Assembly: GCA_031283505.1 (NCBI GenBank)
Contig: JAITBO010000160.1
Coordinates: 1-16,739, forward strand
Length of the DNA: 16,739 nt
Origin: Treponema sp.
GTDB taxonomy: Bacteria; Spirochaetota; Spirochaetia; Treponematales; Breznakiellaceae
Direction of reading: 5' to 3'
Shown: piece by piece, positions 1 to 6,937 of the stretch
Position numbering within the stretch: the first letter of the stretch is position 1
How the letters are laid out: each line of letters opens with the position of its first letter
Notes under the pieces: generated by a model
The model's database searches: none
Told to the model about the DNA's origin: nothing
What the model saw: only the letters and a program-made list of their open reading frames with translations
Made by a program: the position numbers and the translations under genes

Positions 1-137
1 CCCAGCGTCGTCGCAAGATAACTCCGGTTCAACCCGGTTACCGGCACGAGCCTATCCAGCAATTCCTTGCGTCCTTTTTTCGACGCCCTTTGATACTCCT
101 CAAAATTGGCTTTGAGGATTTCCCGCCTACTGTGCAT
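1..137 (-). CDS. Probable transposase, N-terminal fragment cut by the window edge
   Basis: The minus strand reads from an ATG at 137 to the window edge without a stop, giving about 45 residues that begin MHSRREILKANFEEYQRA and continue with a basic helix and a 'LLDRLVPVTGLNRSYLATTL' stretch. The pattern (short charged helix with KKGRKE, then a helix-turn-helix 'TG.NRSYL') resembles the N-terminal DNA-binding part of integrase-type or ISNCY-like transposases. A GAGG lies six bases before the ATG; an in-frame TTG twelve bases upstream is an alternative start. The catalytic domain would be outside the window, so the family call rests only on the N-terminal pattern. Confidence 0.55.
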   Translation of the reverse strand, partial: MHSRREILKANFEEYQRASKKGRKELLDRLVPVTGLNRSYLATTL

Positions 138-329
138 ATCCAGCCTCAATTGTCCCGCCTTACTGGGGGACTATTTTATATTTGGGCTAGATTTTTAGTT
201 ATTAGGCTTCCGCTTTTTCGACTAGGTTTTATTTTTAGGCATCACGGGGGAGTTGGAGATTTTTTTTATTTTTTTCGTTAATCTTGGAAAACCGGGAGTT
301 TTTTAGAGGCCCTTTGTAAACTGTTTTTC
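138..329. other. AT-rich non-coding stretch, possible insertion-sequence end
   Basis: I see no convincing gene here. The stretch has long T runs on the plus strand and two imperfect direct repeats of about 20 bases at 187-207 and 222-240, both of the form CTAG.TTTT...AGGC. Lying just upstream of the transposase start, it could be the subterminal end of that element with transposase-binding repeats. No terminal inverted repeat can be tested because the other end is outside the window. Confidence 0.3.
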
Positions 330-435
330 ATTGGGGGGTAGCGGAGGCCCGACGGGCCGGAGCGCAGGGGGGCCGGTGAGCGCCCGCCCTGAATCCAGAA
401 GAAGTTCCGGAAACAGGCCCCCCTTCCGGAATATT
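330..435 (-). repeat. GC-rich dispersed repeat, copy 1
   Basis: This block has an inverted second copy at 8574-8676. Both end in ATTGGGGGGTAGCGGAGGCC at one side and CCCCCCTTCCGGAATATT at the other, share the segment GCCGGAGCGCAGGGGG, and differ in a central stretch. The block begins at the stop codon of the small coiled-coil gene (435-818), so it would form the 3' end of that transcript. The arm CCGGAA...TTCCGG can fold into a short hairpin. No U-tract follows, so a simple intrinsic terminator is not obvious. Confidence 0.75.
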
Positions 436-818
436 TATCGGCGGCGGTTTTGAAGTTCTGTTTCCCGTTTCTCTATGCCGCTTTTTAGAACGGCAAGTTC
501 GGCGAGAAGAGACTGGACTACGGGAGCATCGGCGGAAACTACAGGTTCGTCCCGTTCCACAAAAGCGTTGTAAACTTCCGCGCCAAGGCGGGCAATAAGG
601 CTCTGGGCCTGGCCTTCGAGTTGTTTGATTTCCAGCATGAGGACGCCCCGTTCTCCCAGGTCCTGGGCTTTGGCGCCAGCTTTGCTTACAAATTCCCGGG
701 AGGCGCTGAACCCCCGTTCTCCCCAATCCTGGGCTTTTTCCCCGGCTTTACCGGCCAGTTCCTTGGAAACCGCCAGTCCCTGATCCAGAAGTTCTTTCAT
801 CCTTTCACCAAAAGTCAT
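435..818 (-). CDS. Small coiled-coil hypothetical protein
   Basis: The 127-residue product has no membrane segment or signal peptide. The first half contains two imperfect copies of 'KELAGKAGEKAQDWGERGFS' / 'REFVSKAGAKAQDLGERGVL', an amphipathic Ala/Gly/Lys/Glu-rich helix. The second half has a leucine-rich helix ending in a charged 'KSGIEKRETELQNRRR' tail. It probably forms a helical, possibly oligomeric cytoplasmic protein. A strong GGGGGAG lies just upstream of the ATG. The gene starts 13 bases after the stop of the upstream phosphatase gene and is almost certainly co-transcribed, so it may be a partner of that protein. No known family is recognised. Confidence 0.85.
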   Translation of the reverse strand: MTFGERMKELLDQGLAVSKELAGKAGEKAQDWGERGFSASREFVSKAGAKAQDLGERGVLMLEIKQLEGQAQSLIARLGAEVYNAFVERDEPVVSADAPVVQSLLAELAVLKSGIEKRETELQNRRR

Positions 819-831
819 ATCTCTCCCCCTG

Positions 832-3450
832 TTATTTCCGCTTGATGCCCAAAATGGTTAAATCATCGTACTGTGCATCTTCATTAACATGAGTATAATA
901 CATATACATATTATTTTCAGGACATTCCCGAGTATTATGGCAATAATCCTGATATTGAAGAAAGTGGGTTTTGAGGAATTCGTCTATTTTTTTGTCAACC
1001 AGGATATGGGTTTCCGCGCCATCGGAGGGCGATTTATAGATGCGGAATATTTTTTCTACCGAAACCAGGGCCATGATGGCTTCCACTACCGTACCTTCGC
1101 AGTCGGTAAAATCGAATTTGAGTTCCGTATCGCCTTCGGGATTATGGTACTTTCTGAGGGTGTATATCTGCCGGTTCATCACGGCGTTGATGACGGCTTC
1201 TACCCGGACGGCGCCCATCTCTTCGTCCCATTGACCGGCGACATGGCTATCGTGGGGCTCGCCGGCGGCCCCTTCCGTACAGGGGATTTCCTTAAATGCG
1301 GGGTCCCGAAACTTACGCTTGGCTTCCTCGATACCGTCCGTGTAGAGAAACAGGATGTCTCCGCTTTCCAGAGTGAGGGTCTGGACCGTATAGCCTCCTT
1401 TGGTTTCCACGAGGGCATTGGGGACTACGCCGGCGGCGGGGGTTTCCCGGAGGGTTATGGTCTTCATCTTCCGGTCCGAGGCGTCAAACCAGTGGATGAT
1501 GTTGTCTCCGGCGTTGCAGAACCGGATAAGGCCGGTGAAGGAGTCGAAAAGGGCCAGAGTAAAGGCGGCGAAACGGCCTTTAAAGCCCAGGGCTTCGATA
1601 AAGTCGTTGATTTGATAGACTACCTCTTCAATGTGCATACCTTTGGCGTCGGGTTTCCAGGATTTAAAGTGGTTGAGGAACATGGTAGCTATCTGAATCA
1701 TTATGAGGGCGGCGGGAACGCCCTTGCCGGCTGCGTCGCACTTGATGACGGCAAAGTAGCGGTCGTCCAGGTTATGGTAATCGAAGTAGTCGCCGGATAC
1801 ACCTTTGGCGCCTTCGTAATATCCGAAAAACTGGGCGTATTTTGCATCTGTATAACCGGTAGTCATTTTATTTCCATACTGGTCGGTTTCCAGGGGGATG
1901 AATTTCTTCTGTATCTCCTTCCCTATGACCAGGTCATGAGATGCCTGGGCGGCTCTGACAAGGCCGCTGGTCATATCGTTGATGGTGGCGCCCAGAACGG
2001 CCAGTTCGTCATTGGATTTAATACGGATATTTATCCCTTCCAGTCTGGATTTGTCGTCCGTGTCCCGAATGAGTTCTACATGGCTTACCAGACGGCGTAT
2101 GGGCCGGATGATAAAACCGGAGAGGATCAGGGCTCCCAATGCGCCTATGGCAAGGGCGGTAAGGGCTACAAAAAGAATGACTTGCTGAAGAACCTGTTTG
2201 CCCCGGGCGATTTGGTCCAGGATGGACTCAATGGAAACTTCCAGGCGTATGAGGCCCCGGAAATAGTAGGCATCCATACCCTGGTGGTAGAAGATGGGTT
2301 TGAAGAAAATGTAATTATGATTCATTTCGGCCACCGGTATGCTGGTACGGTAGGCGGGTTCGGAACCGATTTCCCGGCCCAACTGGATAAATTCCTCGTT
2401 CAGCCTGGTTTCCAGGGAAGCGATGGCGGCCCGGACGCCGGCCTCATCGGTCCCGGCGGGGGCTTCCCGGGTTAGGGCGGCAATGCTGGTGGACAAGCGT
2501 CCCACCCGGGAACGGGCCCGGGCGTTCAGTTCGGCGGAGATGTTTTCGAGATGGGGAGAAAGTCTGTCGGTGAGGCAGGAAACACCTATCTGTAATTCGG
2601 GGGTATCGATCTTGTCAAGGATGTCCGGGTCATTGGTAGCCCAGACCTGGTCGTCAAAGACACTGGTTACGGGGTCGTAACCGGTTATGGTCACGTAACG
2701 GGCCTCGGGGATGGCGATTATCTCCGCAGGGAGGAAGCTGAGTTCCAGGACATTACCCGCAGGCAGATAAGCCCGAACGCTGGAAGCGAGACCTTCCAGC
2801 AATACCGAAGCGCGGTCCTGGAGGCCTCCCATCAGGGTTTCCTGCTGGGTTTGGGTCATCCTGAGATACAGGGGAGCCGACACCATAGTTACCACTAAAA
2901 GTACCAGGCATATCGTGAAAGAAGCAAGCTTGAGCCGCAGGCCGACTCCCCGCCGCTTAAGCGTGGCAATCCGTTTTTTCTTTTCTCGTGGCATAAGATC
3001 TCCTGAAATGAGGGCTGCGGCTTCCACCCGTAAGGCTGCGTAGTCCGCCGCTACCGAACCGAGTCCCAGGATGGAGGCGGCAAGTCCGGCGGCGCTGAAA
3101 AGCAAAATGCCGGCGATGACGAGGATGATCATGTCAAATACGAAGATACGGCCGTTCCCGGCCTTCCATGAAAGCTCCCAGCCGTGAAGGTAATCCTCGT
3201 ATTTAACGGCGCCGGTCTCGTTCGTTCCGGAGGCGGTATCCCTGATATATTCACCGGGAGAGGAAACCTGCGGTCCGCCGGAAAAATTTTTGACGGCGGG
3301 GACATACCAGGAGAAAGCTTCCGGGTGTTTCCCCTCCAATTTCGAGAGGGCCCAAAGGTTTCCGAAAAGCCCAAAAAGGAAGAAAAATAAAAGGGCCAAA
3401 AAGATGCTTGCCTGAAAAAAACATCGCTTCCGGCGCCGGGGATTTTTCAT
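832..3450 (-). CDS. Membrane-bound PP2C/SpoIIE-family serine phosphatase with HAMP domain
   Basis: The 872-residue protein has hydrophobic segments near residues 11-35, 102-130, 172-195 and 420-447. A roughly 220-residue extracytoplasmic region lies between the last two, followed by a HAMP linker (about 447-500) and a C-terminal SpoIIE/RsbU-type phosphatase domain (about 510-870). Metal-binding motifs are visible: SGDYFDY (552-558), CDAAGKGVPAAL (571-582), LYTDGIEEA (702-710) and YDDLTIL (861-867). An insertion of roughly 150 residues separates the last two motifs and is larger than in typical RsbU. Established for this family: Mn/Mg-dependent dephosphorylation of Ser/Thr-phosphorylated anti-sigma-antagonist-like proteins, with sensing by the periplasmic part. 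The substrate is unknown here. The ATG at 3450 has a weak upstream AGGT. The gene is first of a two-gene unit. Confidence 0.95.
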   Translation of the reverse strand: MKNPRRRKRCFFQASIFLALLFFFLFGLFGNLWALSKLEGKHPEAFSWYVPAVKNFSGGPQVSSPGEYIRDTASGTNETGAVKYEDYLHGWELSWKAGNGRIFVFDMIILVIAGILLFSAAGLAASILGLGSVAADYAALRVEAAALISGDLMPREKKKRIATLKRRGVGLRLKLASFTICLVLLVVTMVSAPLYLRMTQTQQETLMGGLQDRASVLLEGLASSVRAYLPAGNVLELSFLPAEIIAIPEARYVTITGYDPVTSVFDDQVWATNDPDILDKIDTPELQIGVSCLTDRLSPHLENISAELNARARSRVGRLSTSIAALTREAPAGTDEAGVRAAIASLETRLNEEFIQLGREIGSEPAYRTSIPVAEMNHNYIFFKPIFYHQGMDAYYFRGLIRLEVSIESILDQIARGKQVLQQVILFVALTALAIGALGALILSGFIIRPIRRLVSHVELIRDTDDKSRLEGINIRIKSNDELAVLGATINDMTSGLVRAAQASHDLVIGKEIQKKFIPLETDQYGNKMTTGYTDAKYAQFFGYYEGAKGVSGDYFDYHNLDDRYFAVIKCDAAGKGVPAALIMIQIATMFLNHFKSWKPDAKGMHIEEVVYQINDFIEALGFKGRFAAFTLALFDSFTGLIRFCNAGDNIIHWFDASDRKMKTITLRETPAAGVVPNALVETKGGYTVQTLTLESGDILFLYTDGIEEAKRKFRDPAFKEIPCTEGAAGEPHDSHVAGQWDEEMGAVRVEAVINAVMNRQIYTLRKYHNPEGDTELKFDFTDCEGTVVEAIMALVSVEKIFRIYKSPSDGAETHILVDKKIDEFLKTHFLQYQDYCHNTRECPENNMYMYYTHVNEDAQYDDLTILGIKRK

Positions 3451-3500
3451 TAACAGTATACCTGCTTAAAATATCGGCGGCCAGCGGGATTTTAAGTAGT

Positions 3501-3535
3501 GTCTGTCCACAAAGTCGGTTACTTTGTGGACAGAC
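3501..3535. repeat. Perfect palindrome, 15-base arms
   Basis: GTCTGTCCACAAAGT at 3501-3515 and its exact reverse complement at 3521-3535 enclose a five-base loop. It lies between the phosphatase gene and the end of the GH57 gene, and is preceded by ATTTTAAGTAGT, which also precedes the second palindrome in near-identical form. It could fold in RNA from either strand. Neither side has a good U-tract, so it is listed as a repeat and not as a terminator. Confidence 0.85.
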
Positions 3536-3581
3536 CTTGCATTTTTTCACCTAAAGGTTACGAAAATGTAGATTTTAAGGT

Positions 3582-3617
3582 AGTCTGTCTATAATGTGTC
3601 TACATTATAGACAGACT
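3582..3617. repeat. Perfect palindrome, 16-base arms
   Basis: AGTCTGTCTATAATGT at 3582-3597 pairs exactly with 3602-3617 around the loop GTCT. The outer GTCTGTC is shared with the palindrome at 3501-3535, while the inner arm sequence differs completely yet stays fully paired. It starts 17 bases past the GH57 stop on that gene's strand, so it may also act as a weak terminator or 3'-end stabiliser for the DUF4912-GH57 transcript. Confidence 0.85.
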
Positions 3618-3634
3618 CTAAGTAGAGGTCCCGG

Positions 3635-5428
3635 TTAATGCTTGCGCCGGAAAACCCGGTAATTGATGTCGGGGAAGAAGTTGTGCCGCCTTTCCAGGTT
3701 GGTCAGCCACTCGGTACTGATATAATTGCTCCCCAGGGCTTCGTATATTGTGGTAAAATTCCTTAAAGCCATTTCGATCTGACGCCGGGCATAACCGGCG
3801 TATTCCTGTTTAAAAAGCATACGGGGCCAGTCGGATGCCTGGACCAGAAGAATTTCCCTGGCGGCCTGGTTCAGGGCCCGTTCCTTGAGGCCCGTGTCAT
3901 TGGGAAAACGCTCGGCCAGTTCCAGCATACGTTCTATCGAATGTATCACATGAGGGTACATCCAGTCGTTGGAGGCGTCGATCCAGGGTTCCGCATAGCC
4001 GTTGAAACCCCAGGATGAAAATTCCGGCATTGATGAGGCCATGGTCTGCCGGTCCTGTCTACAGAAGTATTCCCCGGGGGTTAGAAAACGCAGATCCTGC
4101 CGGACCGCCCCTTCGCGAAAAAGGGCTTCCAAAAACCGGGGGCCTTCGTACCAGAAACGGCCAAAGGCGTCGGCATTACAGGCGCAGAGGCTGATGGGAT
4201 CCGGCCCTCCCAGTTTTTCGGCTTTACAAAGGGTGGAAAACCGGGCGTCAAGAAAGGACAGGGCCTGCTCCCGGACCAGACTTTCGGCCAAAGCAGGATC
4301 ATAGACCTGCTTTTTTTGTCCCCGGCCTCCGTTGGTATAGTAGGCATACCCGGTCTTAACTCGGCCCTGGCTGGCGTTCAGGAAAGGCTCAACCCTGTCC
4401 GCAGGTAGTTCAAACCCCGCATCCGCAAGAGAATCCCGGTAAACCGGAGAAAACCGGTAACCGATTTCCGGGTCCTGTATGTCCCGGTATGCGCGAAAAT
4501 CCCGAAACAAAACAAGGGTTTGGGAGGGGGTCTTTACGGGGTAAAAGCTGCCCCGGGAAGTTTCGGGGTTTCTTAATAGCCCGGCATGGGTGTCCGCAAT
4601 GGTATAACCGAAACTATAGGCCCTAAGATATGCGTCCAATTCCGGAGACCAGCCGAGTTCCGGGAGCCAAAACCCATGGGGGACCTTCCCAAAGGTATGC
4701 CTGAAAGAAGAAAGGGCTACCTCGATTTGAGCCTGAACAGCCTCGGGATAGGCGGTATAAACGGGAAGGAAGGCGTGGGTAGCCGCGGTAGTCAGAATCT
4801 CAAGACGGCCTTTCTTCTGATAATAATTGAATATGTTGAGTATATTTCCCTCATACCGTTCAGTAAAAAGGATGCGTTTATCCACCGCCCGGTCGTAATA
4901 AACCCGGGCCAACGCATGAAGATCCGGATTTTTTTCCATTCTCTCCATTTCTCGGACGCCAAATTCAATCTGTTTATCCACATAGTTCAGGTAATGACTG
5001 AGCAGACATTCATCCTGAAGCATATAACACAAGAGAGGGGAAAAGGAAATGCCTAAACGGAAGGGAACATGATCCTTCTCCAAATGATCAAAAACCTCCA
5101 GAAGAGGAAGGTAGGTGTCCGAAAGGGCCTCGAAAAACCACTGTTCTTCCACTGAGAGTTTGATCCGGGGCAGATGTCTGGCCGGCGTTTCCGGCTGGAC
5201 TTCAGAACCACCTGGGCAGCAGGAAGGAGGCGCGGAACCCATCTGAAGGAGGCCGTCAAGATGAAAGGGCGCTTCCTGATGCGGATGCGGAACCGGAACC
5301 GAAGGTCCGTCTTCGGCGGCGGTTTGCGAAGAACCGCTCTGGGCATGACGTAAACGCGGCGGACCACATTGACGAGCAAAAGGCAGATGGGCGTTGAGTA
5401 CGATTGAAATTATATGAGGTTTTCCCAT
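3635..5428 (-). CDS. GH57/DUF1957 alpha-glucan branching-enzyme-like protein
   Basis: The protein is 597 residues from the ATG at 5428, which has TAAGGA upstream; a GTG at 5449 would add seven residues and overlap the previous gene. It starts with the GH57 signature NAHLPFAR (12-19). It contains GFWLPE with the expected nucleophile Glu257, an 'FWYEGPRFLEALF' segment, and a C-terminal DUF1957 motif QASDWPRML (about 530). Characterised relatives make alpha-1,6 branches in glycogen-like glucans in the cytoplasm. Two oddities are seen: the segment matching the family D-x-E-x-F-G motif reads N-A-D-A-F-G, so the usual acid/base Asp is Asn418; and about 70 Pro/Gly/Ser-rich residues sit between HLPFAR and EEQWFFEAL. 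It follows the DUF4912 gene by 11 bases, probably in one operon. Activity is therefore uncertain. Confidence 0.92.
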   Translation of the reverse strand: MGKPHIISIVLNAHLPFARQCGPPRLRHAQSGSSQTAAEDGPSVPVPHPHQEAPFHLDGLLQMGSAPPSCCPGGSEVQPETPARHLPRIKLSVEEQWFFEALSDTYLPLLEVFDHLEKDHVPFRLGISFSPLLCYMLQDECLLSHYLNYVDKQIEFGVREMERMEKNPDLHALARVYYDRAVDKRILFTERYEGNILNIFNYYQKKGRLEILTTAATHAFLPVYTAYPEAVQAQIEVALSSFRHTFGKVPHGFWLPELGWSPELDAYLRAYSFGYTIADTHAGLLRNPETSRGSFYPVKTPSQTLVLFRDFRAYRDIQDPEIGYRFSPVYRDSLADAGFELPADRVEPFLNASQGRVKTGYAYYTNGGRGQKKQVYDPALAESLVREQALSFLDARFSTLCKAEKLGGPDPISLCACNADAFGRFWYEGPRFLEALFREGAVRQDLRFLTPGEYFCRQDRQTMASSMPEFSSWGFNGYAEPWIDASNDWMYPHVIHSIERMLELAERFPNDTGLKERALNQAAREILLVQASDWPRMLFKQEYAGYARRQIEMALRNFTTIYEALGSNYISTEWLTNLERRHNFFPDINYRVFRRKH

Positions 5429-5439
5429 ACCGATCCTTA

Positions 5440-6180
5440 CTACTGCCACCCCCGGGGTATTCGGGACCGGCTATCTCCGTTACGTAATACCGGAAGCTCA
5501 TCCATGGCGGAAAGACCGGCCAAAGGGCTCCGGGAAGTCTTTGCTCCCGCCGACTGTAGAAGGGCAGGCAACCTGAAGGGTTTGGAAACCGCCAACACCG
5601 CCTGTTCTGTCCCCCAGCATACGCAGAGTTCCACCTGGAACCACCCTCCTCCGGCGACGTCTTTTCCCGAATATTCCGGGGGAAAGCCCAGATACCAGGC
5701 CATATCTTCCGGTCCTACCGGAACTGTAAAGGACAAGCCGGAGACGGGCTTTTTCTGGGGCGGCGGAGATTTCTTACCCTCCGGCAATGGAAAATACCCG
5801 GAACATTCCCCCGCAACCGAAGATACCTTTAAAAAATATCCTTCAAAATCCTGAATCTTTTCGTAAAATTCCTTGTCATGGCTCTTGATTTCCCAAAAAA
5901 CAAAAACCCAAAGAGGATCGCGAATTAATGTCTTTATATACGTTATATTGTATTGCTTGGGCAACGGCACGGGGTCCAAAAATTCCGCTTCCTCAAAGGG
6001 AACTTCTTCGCCCCTGTCCGAATCGTTTTCATCATCGTTTTCCGCTTCCAGTATTTCTTCAATGATAAAAATACGATCCAATCCCGGGGGAATATCAATA
6101 CCCGCGTTATCCGCCAGGACAGCCAATTCCCGGGTAGTCAGACTTTCCAGGTAACGGCGTGTCAAATGACATTCATCCAT
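5440..6180 (-). CDS. DUF4912 domain protein
   Basis: From the ATG at 6180 the product is 246 residues. The N-terminal part 'RRYLESLTTRELAVLADNAG' followed by 'IDIPPGLDRIFIIEEIL' looks like a short helical (SAP/Rho-N-like) module. An acidic linker with many D/E residues follows (about 45-66), then the DUF4912 core with RDPLWVFVFWEI (87-98). The middle of the DUF4912 region carries a Pro/Lys-rich insertion. The function of DUF4912 is not established; the domain often sits beside GH57 or glucan-metabolism genes in spirochetes, as here. An in-frame TTG at 6240 would add 20 residues. The ATG is preferred because family-like sequence begins there, but it lacks a clear ribosome-binding site. Confidence 0.85.
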   Translation of the reverse strand: MDECHLTRRYLESLTTRELAVLADNAGIDIPPGLDRIFIIEEILEAENDDENDSDRGEEVPFEEAEFLDPVPLPKQYNITYIKTLIRDPLWVFVFWEIKSHDKEFYEKIQDFEGYFLKVSSVAGECSGYFPLPEGKKSPPPQKKPVSGLSFTVPVGPEDMAWYLGFPPEYSGKDVAGGGWFQVELCVCWGTEQAVLAVSKPFRLPALLQSAGAKTSRSPLAGLSAMDELPVLRNGDSRSRIPRGWQ

Positions 6181-6186
6181 ACCCGG

Positions 6187-6218
6187 ATTATCATGAAAAA
6201 AAAGAGAGGGGGTGTCAA
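6187..6218 (-). promoter_or_regulatory. Possible promoter abutting the DUF4912 ATG
   Basis: On the minus strand a perfect TTGACA (6213-6218) is followed 20 bases later by GATAAT (6187-6192), only six bases before the ATG at 6180. If used, transcription would begin at or next to the ATG and give a leaderless message, which would explain the missing ribosome-binding site. The 20-base spacer is longer than normal, so this is tentative. Confidence 0.25.
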
Positions 6219-6360
6219 GGCTTTGAATTGAATCACGCAAACTCTAACTCAAAATGACCTGATGTTCTGTCCTGAACAGAATTCAACATGGCCTGAACTA
6301 TTAATTCCTTATATTACAAGGAGTTAGCTTACTTGATAATAACGCAGTCGTACTGAACTA

Positions 6361-6389
6361 TTGGTTTTTATAATTTGTTGCTATATAAT
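6361..6389 (+). promoter_or_regulatory. Possible sigma-70-like promoter
   Basis: TTGGTT (6361-6366) and TATAAT (6384-6389) are separated by 17 bases on the plus strand. A second TATAAT lies at 6369-6374. It would drive the small possibly broken ORF downstream. The -35 match is weak. Confidence 0.25.
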
Positions 6390-6429
6390 GACTTACAGTA
6401 TCCTGCCGGCCCTGGCCGGGGCATAAACC

Positions 6430-6632
6430 ATGACGGAATGCCGCGGGTATATCAAAAAAATCATTGGCCTATGGGGGGGTCGAAACTTGAGGCTCTCAGC
6501 GTTGACCTTATGATGCCTTATCTTTTCGGCCTTGACCGATCCGGAAGACGGAAGAACCGTTTTTTAGAAATTTTAGAAAAAGTTTTACAGAAACGCTCTG
6601 ACAGATTGATTAATCTAAAAAAAATGATATAA
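6430..6632 (+). pseudogene. Possible frameshifted small ORF or gene remnant
   Basis: Two overlapping frames look coding-like. One starts at the ATG at 6430 (MTECRGYIKKIIGLWGG) and stops near 6510. The other ends at 6632 with a strongly basic, helical tail (LFGLDRSGRRKNRFLEILEK, then VLQKRSDRLINLKKMI). They cross at a run of seven G (6473-6479); one extra G would join them into a single product of about 67 residues. This may be a decayed gene, a phase-variable one, or chance. No family is recognised. Confidence 0.3.
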
Positions 6633-6679
6633 ACATAGACTATCAAATCCCCATACCGATCCCTCAAAACTAACTGAGC

Positions 6680-6730
6680 CTGTTCCAAAACCGTGCGCGT
6701 TTAGCGCACAGTCAATTAGTTTTGGAACAG
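6680..6730. repeat. Nested hairpin element B, copy 1 (solo)
   Basis: The outer arms CTGTTCCAAAAC (6680-6691) and GTTTTGGAACAG (6719-6730) are exact complements. An inner hairpin GTGCGC-GTTTA-GCGCAC (6693-6709) is nested to the left, leaving AGTCAATTA unpaired. Nearly the same sequence occurs at 8841-8897 and in modified form at 14784-14856. It lies between the possible remnant ORF and the symporter gene. Confidence 0.9.
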
Positions 6731-6937
6731 CTTCAACTTTCTCTTGTTTCCTCCGTATAACTCCAGGGAACCAAAGGTTCCAAGTAACCCGTGGTTGATT
6801 TTTTTTCTTTCTGTAATTGCTCTTATCACGCGGTTTAGTGTAATCAACCTGATAGTCACATCTCTGGTACAAAAACCTGATTAGTGATAATATCTTTGTG
6901 GCTGATAACAGATACTAAATTAAAAAGGGGTTAAAAC

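Noticed and set aside
889..2475. Long plus-strand open frame of 528 codons
   Set aside because: It lies antisense to the phosphatase gene, whose minus-strand frame has clear HAMP and SpoIIE motifs. The plus-strand product has no recognisable domain.
3501..3617. Calling the two palindromes intrinsic terminators
   Set aside because: Neither is followed by a clear T run on the strand of the adjacent gene, and their shared ends and flanks fit a repeat family better.
6615..6872. Minus-strand 85-codon frame over element B
   Set aside because: Part of it is the palindromic repeat, and its composition is not protein-like.
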